NCBI RefSeq assembly: GCF_900095135.1
Contig: NZ_LT605205.1
Span: forward strand, 1,302,001-1,366,000
DNA from: Proteiniphilum saccharofermentans
GTDB taxonomy: Bacteria > Bacteroidota > Bacteroidia > Bacteroidales > Dysgonomonadaceae
Length of the DNA stretch: 64,000 bases
Reading direction: 5' to 3'
The position numbers and the translations under genes were made by a program. This document shows, piece after piece, positions 8,145-16,532 of this stretch. The notes beneath the pieces were generated by a model that saw nothing but the letters and a program-made list of their open reading frames with translations, was not told where the DNA came from and made no database searches. Positions within the stretch are counted from its first letter, which is position 1; every line of letters begins with the position of its first letter.

Positions 8145-9107
8145 ATGTTGCTTATGAGAAAAAAATACAAACAGTTAACTTCAGAACAAAGGTACGCGAT
8201 TTATTTAGGTATAAAAAATGGTGACAGCCAGCGAACCATCGCAGAGTCCATAGGGGTCAGTCCTTCAACGGTGTCCAGGGAACTGGGTCGTAACAAGAAG
8301 AAACATGGAGGTTACTCCTGGCGCTTGGCTCACGAGATGGCACAAGAGAGAAAGGAGCGTTTGCCCGGGAACAGGGACACCCCGGAGTGGATTAAACAGA
8401 AGGTGTTCCGGCTTGTCCGTGATGAATGGTCTCCCAAGCAGATCAGCGGATATTTGGAGAAATACAAGCAAATCCGGGTTTCCCACGAGACCATTTACAA
8501 GTGGATCCGGGAGGACAAAATAGCCGGGGGTGACCTTTACACGCATTGCCGCCACAAGCTCAAGCACCGCAAGAGGCCGGTGGGGTCAGTCAAGGGCATC
8601 CCCAACCGGAGAAGCATCCGGGAAAGGCCCGTGGAGGCCGACGGGAGCCGGTTCGGTGACTTTGAAATGGACACGATAATAGGAGCCAATCAATCGGAGG
8701 TGATCTTGACGGTAACGGAAAGGAAAACGAACCTTGTAATGACCAGGGGACTGCCCCGGGGCAAGGACTCCAAGGAGGTGGCAAAAGTGCTTGCTAACAT
8801 GCTGCTACCCTACAAGGATATAATAAAGACCATCACCACGGATAACGGCACGGAGTTCGCCGCCCATGAAATGATAACTAAAAGACTGGGAGTCCCCGTA
8901 TATTTTACAGACCCCTATTCATCGTGGCAAAAAGGAGCGATTGAAAATGCTAATAAACTCATCCGGCAATACATCCCCAAGGGGGCATCATTCAAGGACT
9001 ATCCCCCGGGGAGATTAAAGCAAATACAGCATAAATTGAACAATCGACCAAGAGAAAAATTAAGCTTCAGCACACCAAAAGTTGAGTTTTACAAACAATT
9101 AATGTAA
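8145..9107 (+). CDS. IS30-family transposase
   Basis: A 320-residue transposase close in size to that of IS4351. The N-terminus has a helix-turn-helix (QRTIAESIGVSPSTVSREL), a second DNA-binding region (EWSPKQISGYL, SHETIYKWI) and then the DDE core: D in FGDFEMDTIIG, D in ITTDNGTEFAAHE, and E in WQKGAIENANKLIRQYIPKG. The C-terminal LNNRPREKLSFSTP is also family-typical. ATG 8145 or ATG 8157 could be the start; neither has a strong ribosome site. The frame is intact. Confidence 0.93.
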   Translation: MLLMRKKYKQLTSEQRYAIYLGIKNGDSQRTIAESIGVSPSTVSRELGRNKKKHGGYSWRLAHEMAQERKERLPGNRDTPEWIKQKVFRLVRDEWSPKQISGYLEKYKQIRVSHETIYKWIREDKIAGGDLYTHCRHKLKHRKRPVGSVKGIPNRRSIRERPVEADGSRFGDFEMDTIIGANQSEVILTVTERKTNLVMTRGLPRGKDSKEVAKVLANMLLPYKDIIKTITTDNGTEFAAHEMITKRLGVPVYFTDPYSSWQKGAIENANKLIRQYIPKGASFKDYPPGRLKQIQHKLNNRPREKLSFSTPKVEFYKQLM

Positions 9108-9124
9108 ATTGCACTTGCTGCTTG

Positions 9125-9733
9125 ACTCTGCTGGCTGAAAAATCCATCATTGAACTTGCTTATCTGAAAGCCCAGATAAATCCTCATTTCATTCTCAATA
9201 CACTCAATACAATCTATTCGTTCATTCTTAAAGGGAGTGAGAAAGCCTCTGACGCAATATTATTGTATTCCCAGGTTATCCGTTATATTTTCGATAAAAT
9301 AGAAACAAACTTTGTACCCTTACAGGAAGAGATTGATTATATAAATAATTATATCGACTTGCAGATTTTGAGATTTACGGATACTTTAAATATTGAATTT
9401 GAAATCAAAGGCAATGTTGGGGATCATAAGATTGCCCCTCTTACATTTATTTCTTTTATCGAAAATAGTTTTCAATATGGGATAAGTAATCATTATCCTT
9501 CTACCATATCCATTCATATTGAAGCATTGGATGACAGTATACACTTCACCACAAAAAACAGGAAATACAAAAAAAATGATTTTCAATATATAGGAAGGAA
9601 TATTGGAATAAAAAACACAAAAAGAAAATTAAACCTCATCTATCCCGAAAAGCATAAACTGTCCATAAAAGAAACAAATGATTCTTTTTATCTCGATTTA
9701 ATTATCTTTAATACATCTTATAAACAGAAATAA
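9125..9733 (+). pseudogene. LytS-type sensor kinase, 3' fragment cut by IS30
   Basis: The kinase half of the interrupted gene: AEKSIIELAYLKAQINPHFILNTLN-type His_kinase (PF06580) with the phospho-accepting His in NPHF, then the ATP-binding region (SFIENSFQYGIS, the N box, and GRNIGIKNTKRKL, the G box). It has no native start of its own; an in-frame TTG at 9122 could in principle allow translation of a soluble kinase domain. Its stop TAA overlaps the ATG of the LytTR regulator (TAATG), so the two genes were coupled before the insertion. Confidence 0.88.
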
Positions 9734-10515
9734 TGATGAGGAAAATAAATTGTGTTATCATCGATGATGAACCCCCGGCTTCTGATATTTTAAAATACTA
9801 TATAGATAAGACTCCGAATTTTGAAGTAACAGAAATATATTATGATCCGATAAAAGCTTTGGAAGGACTAAGGGGTAAAAAAGTGGATGTGATTTTTTGT
9901 GATGTGGAAATGCCTGACATTAACGGGCTTCAGTTGCTTGAATCCCTTTGTTTAGACCGGAATAAAAATACTCTGGTGGTTATAATCTCGGCTCATGCCA
10001 AATATGCGATTGATGGGTTTGACATCAATGCTATCGATTATTTACTAAAACCGGTATCTTTTGCCAGATTTCTAAAATCTACACAAAAAATACTGGACTA
10101 TTTAAAGGATCAAAATTCGAAAGATATAGATACAGGCACTGAAGAACAAATGCCATTAACGGAATCGTCAAAAGATTATATCTTCATAAAATCGAAAGGT
10201 AAATTACTTAAAATAAACTATACTGAAATTCTTTACATTGAATCTATCGGTGATTATGTGAAAATTTACCTTGAAAACTCCAAATCTATTGTGATTATGG
10301 ATAGCTTGAAGTATTTGGAAAAAACACTGCCTGACGACTTTTTTAAACGGATACATCGTTCCTATATAGTGGCCATATCACGAATAAGAGCCATAGAATA
10401 TAAAAAAGTCATTATTGGAGAAAATTTATCGTTGCCCATAAGTAACTCATATTATAATGCCCTGTATGACAGTCTGGTGTCTAATCATATCGTGAGGTCA
10501 ATAAGTGAACGATAA
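9733..10515 (+). CDS. LytTR-family response regulator
   Basis: A 260-residue regulator. The receiver domain (residues 5-125) has the acidic pair in VIIDDE and the phospho-accepting D57 in VIFCDVEMPD, plus the conserved K in DYLLKPV. The LytTR DNA-binding domain (about 150-250) has IFIKSKGKLLKINYTEILYIE and FKRIHRSYIV. Its start overlaps the kinase stop codon (TAATG; a second ATG follows at 9736). The partner kinase upstream is broken by IS30, so the regulator is likely orphaned and may be poorly expressed because of the terminators in the element. Its targets are not visible. Confidence 0.93.
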   Translation: MMRKINCVIIDDEPPASDILKYYIDKTPNFEVTEIYYDPIKALEGLRGKKVDVIFCDVEMPDINGLQLLESLCLDRNKNTLVVIISAHAKYAIDGFDINAIDYLLKPVSFARFLKSTQKILDYLKDQNSKDIDTGTEEQMPLTESSKDYIFIKSKGKLLKINYTEILYIESIGDYVKIYLENSKSIVIMDSLKYLEKTLPDDFFKRIHRSYIVAISRIRAIEYKKVIIGENLSLPISNSYYNALYDSLVSNHIVRSISER

Positions 10516-10573
10516 AGAATATCAACGCTGCTGAATTTGCAATGTGAATTACGAAAATAAGATATCTCAGAAT

Positions 10574-11857
10574 TTATATCTCTTTCTTTCTTCTGGTTTC
10601 AATATTTGGAAGAAAAGCCGTTATTATTCCGATTAAGGGTAAATAAGCACAAATATTGAATACAAATTCAATGCTTGTTTTATCTGCAAGCCAACCAAAG
10701 AAGGCGGAGGCGATACCTGCTATGCCGAAGGCAAAGCCAAAAAACAGGCCGGCAATCATACCCACTTTTCCCGGAACAAGATCGGTCGCATATACCAGTA
10801 TGGCAGAAAATGCAGAGGAAAGGATTAAGCCTACAAACACGGCCAGGACGATGGTAGCCCAAAGACCGACATGAGGCATGAAAAGGGCAAAAGGAGCGGC
10901 TCCGAGTATGGAAAACCAGATGATATACTTTCTGCCGAATCGGTCTCCTAAAGGTCCCCCCGCAATTGTTCCGGCAGCCACTGCAGCAAGGAAGGTAAAT
11001 AAGTATAACTGCGAGTGCTGAACGGAAACATTAAATTTTTCAATCAGGAAAAATGTGAAATAACTCGTCATACTTGCCATATAAAAGTACTTGGAAAAAA
11101 TGAGGAAAAGTAGTATGATTAATGAGCCAATTACCTTTTTTCGCGGTAATGTATTGGCTTTTTCTGCCTGTATCCTGCCATGAGCTGTCAGTTTTATATG
11201 CAAGTGCGCCTGATACCATCTCCCAACCCTGAAGAGAATAAGGATAGCCAGTAGAGCCGCCAGGGTAAACCATATAATAGCAGGTTGTCCGAAAGGTATG
11301 ACAATCAATGCCGCTAAAAGCGGCCCCATAGCACTTCCGAAATTTCCTCCTACCTGAAAAATAGACTGAGCGAGCCCTTTCCTTCCGCCTGACGCTAATT
11401 GTGCCACTTTCGAAGATTCCGGATGAAATACCGAAGAACCTATACCTACAAGAGTAACTGCCAGAAGAAAGGCGTAAAAATCCGAGGCGACCGACAAGAC
11501 GATAAGTCCTGTCAATGTAAAACTCATTCCGATGGAAAGGGAGAATGGCTTTGGATGCTTGTCCGTATAAAAACCGATAAAGGGTTGTAATACTGAGGAA
11601 GCAAATTGAAATGTAAGGGTTATTATGCCTATCTGTGTGAATGAAAAATTAAATTTCTCTTTAATAATGGGATATACGGCAGGAATGACCGACTGCATCA
11701 TATCATTGAGTAAGTGGGCAAAGCTGATCGTGAATAAGATTGTATAAATCGTTTTTTGATCGATCACTTTTGACTGCACTCTGTTTTTTTGCTGTGGTTC
11801 TTCTTCCGTTTTAGTGTATGAATCCATTGAGATGTTATTTCTTCCGTTGCATTCCAA
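10574..11857 (-). CDS. MFS exporter of the fosmidomycin-resistance (Fsr) type
   Basis: A 427-residue, 12-helix major facilitator. Signature segments (FQFASSVLQPFIGFYTDKHP, GIGSSVFHPESSKVA, SIFQVGGNFGSAMGPLLAA, GGPLGDRFGRKYIIW) match the Fsr group, which exports fosmidomycin and possibly other small anionic compounds; the natural substrate is unknown. The Met at 11827 (MDSYTKTEEEP) is an alternative start that removes ten residues. A TAnnTTTG box lies upstream at 11909-11916. It ends convergently with the LytTR regulator, 58 bp apart. Confidence 0.86.
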   Translation of the reverse strand: MECNGRNNISMDSYTKTEEEPQQKNRVQSKVIDQKTIYTILFTISFAHLLNDMMQSVIPAVYPIIKEKFNFSFTQIGIITLTFQFASSVLQPFIGFYTDKHPKPFSLSIGMSFTLTGLIVLSVASDFYAFLLAVTLVGIGSSVFHPESSKVAQLASGGRKGLAQSIFQVGGNFGSAMGPLLAALIVIPFGQPAIIWFTLAALLAILILFRVGRWYQAHLHIKLTAHGRIQAEKANTLPRKKVIGSLIILLFLIFSKYFYMASMTSYFTFFLIEKFNVSVQHSQLYLFTFLAAVAAGTIAGGPLGDRFGRKYIIWFSILGAAPFALFMPHVGLWATIVLAVFVGLILSSAFSAILVYATDLVPGKVGMIAGLFFGFAFGIAGIASAFFGWLADKTSIEFVFNICAYLPLIGIITAFLPNIETRRKKEI

Positions 11858-11908
11858 TTCTTTTCACCTGATCTTCTACCTGTTTTATAAGAATCCGGAA
11901 TGAGGGTG

Positions 11909-11916
11909 CAAAATTA
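11909..11916 (-). promoter_or_regulatory. -7 box candidate for the MFS gene
   Basis: TAATTTTG on the minus strand, an exact TAnnTTTG match, 52 nt from the first possible start. It lies just past the end of the HD-hydrolase gene, suggesting separate transcription. No clear -33 box. Confidence 0.4.
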
Positions 11917-11936
11917 ATAATATTAGTGGATTGTGA

Positions 11937-12527
11937 CTACATCAGGTTTTGTTTCTTTTCCGAGATCTTAACGAGTTGATGAAGGAGGTTCCAGACAGTA
12001 GTAGGCCCTTTTTCGAGAACTTTCAACGTTCTGAAAACCTGCTCCGATGTTATGTTGGCTTCCCGCCAACTGGTACCTTTACTGTATGTATTTAACATAA
12101 CCGGCATGATTTTGTCGATACTGCACGCATAAATGGCATCGGGAGTCTCTTCGCGTTCAAATTCCAACCAGAGGGCATAATACTCTTCCGCCTGGTTCCC
12201 GGGGAGAAGGGAAAAAAGTTTTTTGGCAGCTGCGTTTTCCCGTTCAAATTTGTCTTCATATCCTGTCTCGTCGAAAATGAATGTATCCCCGGCATAGATC
12301 TCTACCAGATCGTGGACGGTAATCATTTTTATAATATGCAGTAAATCGAGTTCCGACTTGTTTTCCGCATACTCAAAAAAGATCTGTGCGAGCAATATGC
12401 TGTGCCATGAATGTTCTGCCGTATTTTCCCGGCGTGAATCGTCGGATAAAAAATTTCTGCGAATTACGTTTTTGAGTTTGTCCGTTTCAAGGATAAAATT
12501 GATTTGCTGTTGTAATCTCTCTTCCAT
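11937..12527 (-). CDS. HD-domain hydrolase (YfbR/HDDC2-like nucleotidase)
   Basis: A 196-residue HD-domain protein. Metal-binding motifs: RRENTAEHSWH (first His), then VHDLVEIYAGD (the HD pair) and later YACSIDKIMPVM (distal Asp). This matches the YfbR/HDDC2 branch, which removes the phosphate from deoxynucleoside 5'-monophosphates; activity here is by family only. Full length, with an unremarkable start. It is followed by the MFS gene on the same strand. Confidence 0.85.
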   Translation of the reverse strand: MEERLQQQINFILETDKLKNVIRRNFLSDDSRRENTAEHSWHSILLAQIFFEYAENKSELDLLHIIKMITVHDLVEIYAGDTFIFDETGYEDKFERENAAAKKLFSLLPGNQAEEYYALWLEFEREETPDAIYACSIDKIMPVMLNTYSKGTSWREANITSEQVFRTLKVLEKGPTTVWNLLHQLVKISEKKQNLM

Positions 12528-12940
12528 AATACTTATTTATTATGGAAAGAACGTATTTGCCCCGTTATTGTTTAGTCGTTTTTATTTCTACGATTTATGG
12601 TTTACCGGATGAGCTACAGGCTTTGACTCACCTACATGTCTTTTTATTCGTTTGTAAGTATTTTTTAGACCCGTTTGAGCCTCTTTTAAGAACTATTTAT
12701 TGATCGGACTGTTATATTCACAGCAGAGGGTTATTTAAAATTCACAGCGAAGTGTTATTTAAATATGTTCATTAAAATTAGTCGTTTTCAATTTTATTGC
12801 ATTATTTCTGAGCTCAACAAAGGCAAAACTTGTTTTGACTAGGTATTCGCTTATCGAAATAATTCTCGCTATGATATAGCCCGAACAAGTTCGATCTATA
12901 CTCATTTAGCTTAACAAAAACGTTCAAAATAGACAGATAA
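12528..12940. other. Intergenic region with a dispersed repeat
   Basis: 413 bp between the divergent HD-hydrolase and E1alpha genes. The left half is AT-rich with no recognisable gene. From 12777 it contains the longer copy of a repeat also found at 28380-28447 (separate entry). No convincing TAnnTTTG box for the E1alpha gene was seen. Confidence 0.6.
12777..12916. repeat. Dispersed intergenic repeat, family 2, long copy
   Basis: It shares three blocks, in order, with 28380-28447: ATTAAAATTAGT at the left edge, a central palindrome-like block (here CAAAACTTGTTTTG), and CTATACTCATTTAGCTTAAC at the right edge. The copy here is about 140 nt against 68 nt there; the extra sequence lies between the blocks. 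Both copies lie upstream of minus-strand genes in the same relative orientation. Confidence 0.6.
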
Positions 12941-14050
12941 ATGATCCAAAATGATTTACCTGCGATTTTTCGTGACTTCAATCCAATAGAAGATAAAATG
13001 TTGCAAGTCATCGACAATGAGGGCAATGTGGTGAATGAAAAGTTGATGCCTGTGTTGGATGACGAGACGGTCATAGAGGCGTATAAACAGATGTTATATG
13101 AGCGGATAGCCGACGAGATGGCTGTTTCCTATCAACGTCAGGGACGGATGTATACCTATACCCCCAATATAGGGCAGGAGGCCATCCATATTGCTGCCGG
13201 AATGAATATCCGTGAGGAGGACTGGCTGGTACCCGCCTTTCGTGAAATGGGCACCCTGTTGGCAAAAGGGGTGACCATGAAAGAGATGTTCCTGTTTTAC
13301 CTCGGGAATGAACATGGCGGCAGTTTCAAAAATGTCCGCCATGTGTTGCCTATAGCCATCTCTATCGGGACACAGTTTCACCATGCTACCGGTATTGGCT
13401 ATTCCGTGAAATACCAGAAAAAGGATGAGGTGGTGTATACTTTTATCGGTGATGGAGGCACTTCGGAAGGTGATTTCAGTGAAGGTTTGAATTTTGCCGG
13501 GGTATGGCAGGTTCCGGTGGTTTTCACCATACAGAACAATCAGTATGCTATCTCCGTGCCGGTGAAGTTACAGACCAATTCGATCAACCTGGCCGTGAAG
13601 TCGGTCGCTTTTGGTATTCCGGGTATCAAGGTGGACGGCAACGATTTTTTTGCCATGTACCTCGCCTATAAAACAGCTTCCGAATATGCCCGTGCGGGGA
13701 AGGGCGCCGTGCTGATCGAAGCATTCACTTACCGTCGCGGTGCACATACCACCTCCGATGATCCCTCGAAATACCGGGGGAAGGATGAGGAAACGAGGTG
13801 GGGACTGACCGATCCATTGATCCGTCTGCAGCGTTATATGCAAAGTAAAGGGATATGGAATATCGATGAAGAAAAGCTCATTGAAGAATATAAGTCGGAG
13901 ATCGATGCCCAGTTTGTGGAAGCGGAGAATAATAAATCCTATCCATGGGAGGATATATTCGGACATATGTACACCGATATGCCGGACGAATTAAAGAGAC
14001 AAAAGATGGAGTACGAACAATTCTTAAGCTGGAAGGAGAACAGAAGATGA
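12941..14050 (+). CDS. 2-oxoacid dehydrogenase E1 component, alpha subunit
   Basis: A 369-residue thiamine-diphosphate enzyme subunit that decarboxylates a 2-oxoacid, either a branched-chain keto acid or pyruvate. The ThDP motif is GDGGTSEGDFSEGLNFAGVW...NN (ending FTIQNNQYAISVP), with NIGQEAIHIA, EHGGSFKNVRHVLP and TYRRGAHTTSDDPSKYR characteristic of the branched-chain/acetoin-type alpha subunits. The gene is followed by E1beta with an ATGA overlap and then E2, so it is the first gene of an operon. No lipoamide dehydrogenase (E3) is in the window. The substrate is undecided; the DDPSKYR loop favours branched-chain keto acids. Confidence 0.9.
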   Translation: MIQNDLPAIFRDFNPIEDKMLQVIDNEGNVVNEKLMPVLDDETVIEAYKQMLYERIADEMAVSYQRQGRMYTYTPNIGQEAIHIAAGMNIREEDWLVPAFREMGTLLAKGVTMKEMFLFYLGNEHGGSFKNVRHVLPIAISIGTQFHHATGIGYSVKYQKKDEVVYTFIGDGGTSEGDFSEGLNFAGVWQVPVVFTIQNNQYAISVPVKLQTNSINLAVKSVAFGIPGIKVDGNDFFAMYLAYKTASEYARAGKGAVLIEAFTYRRGAHTTSDDPSKYRGKDEETRWGLTDPLIRLQRYMQSKGIWNIDEEKLIEEYKSEIDAQFVEAENNKSYPWEDIFGHMYTDMPDELKRQKMEYEQFLSWKENRR

Positions 14051-15024
14051 GCGTAATGACAATGGTGAAAGCGATAAACAATGCGCTCGATATAAAACTG
14101 AATGAAGATAAGAGTATTGTCATCTACGGTGAAGACGTAGGAGTGGAAGGTGGCGTCTTTCGTGTGACCGAAGGGTTGCAGCAGAAATACGGCGTCGATC
14201 GGGTGTTCGATTCCCCGCTGGCGGAGTCGGGTATCGTAGGTACAGCATTAGGTATGGCTGTGTCGGGACTCAGACCGGTTGTGGAACTGCAATTCGAAGG
14301 TTTTACCTTTCCTGCGTTTAACCAGATACTGTCTAACGTATCCCGTATGCAGAACCGTTCCCGCGGAAAATATGCAGTTCCTTTGGTGATCCGTTTTCCC
14401 TACGGGGGCGGTGTGAATGCACTGGAACATCACTCCGACAGCCCCGAGGCCCTCTTTGCGCATATACCGGGACTCAAAGTGGTGATCCCATCCACTCCGC
14501 ATGATGCGAAAGGATTGATGATCTCGGCTATTGAGAGCAATGACCCCGTTATCTTTATGGAACCGAAACGGGTTTACCGTGCCATCAAGCAAGAGGTGTC
14601 GGAAGAGAAATTTGTCCTTCCTCTCGGCAAGGCCAGAGTAGTGCAGGAAGGAACGGATATTACAGTGGTGGCTTTTGGCGCCATGATCCGTGAGTGTCAG
14701 AAAGCAATTACGATGGCACGCGAAGCCGGCATTTCGGTCGAACTGATCGATTTGCGTTCCATTTATCCTATCGACCGGGAAACCGTCGGCAATTCCGTAA
14801 GAAAAACCGGAAGAATGATCGTGGTGGCGGAAGCGCACGAATCTTTCAGTGTGGGATCGGAATTAATCGCCATAGCCAACGAAGAAGCTTTCCTCTATTT
14901 GGAAGCACCACCCAGAAGAGTAATGGGATTCGATACAATTGTGCCTCTGGCCCAGGGAGAAAAATATTATATTATTTCACCTGACCGTATTTTTTATGAA
15001 ATCGAGAAAAGCGTTAAATTCTAA
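14047..15024 (+). CDS. 2-oxoacid dehydrogenase E1 component, beta subunit
   Basis: A 325-residue partner of E1alpha, completing the ThDP active site. Typical segments: IVIYGEDVGVEGGVFRVTEG, FDSPLAESGIVGTALGMA, ELQFEGFTFPAFNQI, FPYGGGVNALEHHSDSPEA and SIYPIDRETV. The start ATG at 14047 overlaps the E1alpha stop (ATGA), so the longer upstream frame is not used. It is followed after 97 nt of repetitive AT-rich sequence by E2. Confidence 0.92.
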   Translation: MSVMTMVKAINNALDIKLNEDKSIVIYGEDVGVEGGVFRVTEGLQQKYGVDRVFDSPLAESGIVGTALGMAVSGLRPVVELQFEGFTFPAFNQILSNVSRMQNRSRGKYAVPLVIRFPYGGGVNALEHHSDSPEALFAHIPGLKVVIPSTPHDAKGLMISAIESNDPVIFMEPKRVYRAIKQEVSEEKFVLPLGKARVVQEGTDITVVAFGAMIRECQKAITMAREAGISVELIDLRSIYPIDRETVGNSVRKTGRMIVVAEAHESFSVGSELIAIANEEAFLYLEAPPRRVMGFDTIVPLAQGEKYYIISPDRIFYEIEKSVKF

Positions 15025-15121
15025 AAGAAATCAAGAAGTTGAGAAGTCAAGAAATTTAGAATTGAATATCGACGAAGTCAAATCTTGAATCTTGAATCTT
15101 GAATTTTAAATTTTTAATCGT
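15025..15121. repeat. AT-rich simple-repeat spacer between E1beta and E2
   Basis: Includes three tandem copies of a 7-mer (AATCTTG, around 15080-15104) and looser CAAGAAAT-type repeats. It lies inside a co-directional gene set. Similar AT-rich tracts lie at 22214-22253, 33530-33667 and 50948-51074. Confidence 0.6.
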
Positions 15122-16450
15122 ATGAGGTTTATATTTAATTTCCCCGATTTAGGCGAAGGACTGGAAGAAGGAACCATCCTGGAATGGTTTGTATCTGAAG
15201 GTGATAGTGTGAAAGTAGGCGATTCTCTCGTGCAGATGGAGACAGACAAGGTGGTAGCTGATATCCCTTCGCCGAGAAGTGGAACTATTGCCGCACGTTA
15301 TGGTAATGTGGGAGATGTAATCCAGGTCGGTTCCCCGTTAGTAGAGATTGAAATAGAGGGTACAGGAGAAAGTGCGGAAAGTAATGAGAAGGTTCAGGAA
15401 AGTGCTGTTACAGAAAAACAGGCAGTCGTGGAAGCAGGAGTGCCAGTCCAGGCCATTTCGGAATCGGAAGATGGCGCAGCGGTGGTAGGCACTATGGAAT
15501 TGGCGGGTGAAGGATCTTTGTTGGCTGCAAGCGATGAAGGATCTTCCGAAACGGGAAGATCGGACGCAGGGGTGCGAAAAGTGCTTGCGACGCCGGTTGC
15601 ACGCGCCATGGCGAAAGAGATGGGTATTAATATCAATGAAGTGCCGGGCAGCGGCCCCTCCGGAAGAGTAAAGAAAGAGGATATCCTGAATTTCAAATCA
15701 CCATCAGCAGAGACAAGTGGCAGAACAGATGCTTTTACAACCGGAATAGAGGATGTAACTTACAAACCGCTTACTCAAATCAGGAAAACCATTGCAAAGA
15801 ATATGCTTCACTCCAAACATAACGCGGCACATATGTCGGTTTTTGAAGAAGTGGAGATATCCGTATTGAAGGAGGTAGTCACGAAATACAAACCAAAATT
15901 TGCCGGCAAAGATGTAAAACTAACCTATCTTTCCTTTGTCGTGAAAGCTGTAGCGCAGGCATTGAAGCAGCATCCCCAACTCAATTCCCAGATTGATACC
16001 GAAAATAACCGGATGATCTTCCGCAACCGTTACCATATTGCGATTGCAGTGGATGCGCCCGACGGATTGGTGGCACCTGTAATCCGGGATGCTGATCGTT
16101 TATCTATTTTCGAGATAGCGAAAAAGATAGGAGAACTGGCTCAAAAGGCGCGGGAGAGAAAACTGGCACTGGAGGATATGAAAGAGGGCTCTTTCACTAT
16201 TACCAGTTTTGGGTCCATAGGTGGTATCTTTGCTACCCCGGTGATCAATTACCCGCAAGCCGGTATACTGGGTATCGGGCGTATCCTGAAGACGCCTATC
16301 GTGAAAGATGATGAAATTGTCATAGGCAATATCATGCCGGTATCGCTTACGGTCGACCACCGCATTGTAGACGGTGGGGAAACCACACGCTTTGTCAAGA
16401 GGGTGATGGACTACCTTTCCGATCCTGTCTCATTATTAATGGACGATTAA
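15122..16450 (+). CDS. Dihydrolipoyl acyltransferase E2
   Basis: A 442-residue E2 core subunit that takes the acyl group from E1 to CoA on a swinging lipoyl arm. Lipoyl domain at residues 2-76 with the modified K43 in QMETDKVV; Ala/Glu/Ser-rich linker 80-155; peripheral-subunit-binding domain about 156-196 (ATPVARAMAKEMGININEV); catalytic domain from about 210 with the active-site His and Asp in VDHRIVDGGE near the C-terminus. One lipoyl domain only. It completes the E1alpha-E1beta-E2 operon; E3 must be supplied from elsewhere. Confidence 0.92.
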   Translation: MRFIFNFPDLGEGLEEGTILEWFVSEGDSVKVGDSLVQMETDKVVADIPSPRSGTIAARYGNVGDVIQVGSPLVEIEIEGTGESAESNEKVQESAVTEKQAVVEAGVPVQAISESEDGAAVVGTMELAGEGSLLAASDEGSSETGRSDAGVRKVLATPVARAMAKEMGININEVPGSGPSGRVKKEDILNFKSPSAETSGRTDAFTTGIEDVTYKPLTQIRKTIAKNMLHSKHNAAHMSVFEEVEISVLKEVVTKYKPKFAGKDVKLTYLSFVVKAVAQALKQHPQLNSQIDTENNRMIFRNRYHIAIAVDAPDGLVAPVIRDADRLSIFEIAKKIGELAQKARERKLALEDMKEGSFTITSFGSIGGIFATPVINYPQAGILGIGRILKTPIVKDDEIVIGNIMPVSLTVDHRIVDGGETTRFVKRVMDYLSDPVSLLMDD

Positions 16451-16505
16451 ATATACGGAATAGTTCAAGTGTACTTGATTTTTCTCTCGGCTTTCGCTAT
16501 ATTTG
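16449..16505 (+). repeat. Promoter-hairpin repeat, copy A (towards ROK gene)
   Basis: Outer arms AAATAT (16449-16454) and ATATTT (16499-16504) enclose TCAAGTGTACTTGA (16465-16478), a 6-bp inverted repeat with 2-nt centre. On the + strand it carries CTTG at 16474-16477 and TATATTTG at 16498-16505, exactly 20 nt apart, matching the Bacteroidota -33/-7 promoter layout and pointing at the ROK gene 27 nt away. Copies B and C at 19697-19815 share the layout in the opposite orientation. Confidence 0.75.
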
Positions 16506-16532
16506 TATATAAAATTAAAATAAAGCAAATAT

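Larger units (their letters stand above)
7979..9124 (+). mobile_element. IS30-family (IS4351-like) insertion in a kinase gene
   Basis: An element of about 1.15 kb with one transposase, the usual size for IS4351-like members. Its left end shares AAGTGCAA with the complement of its right end. A 3-bp ACT flanks it at 7976-7978 and 9125-9127; removing the element with one ACT restores an open kinase frame ...EALSS-T-LLAEKS.... The ends are uncertain by about 10 nt because the terminal repeats are poor. A 10-bp stretch (GCTTGACTCT, 9120-9129) recurs inverted at 8086-8095 inside the element, so the right end could lie slightly further out. Confidence 0.82.
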
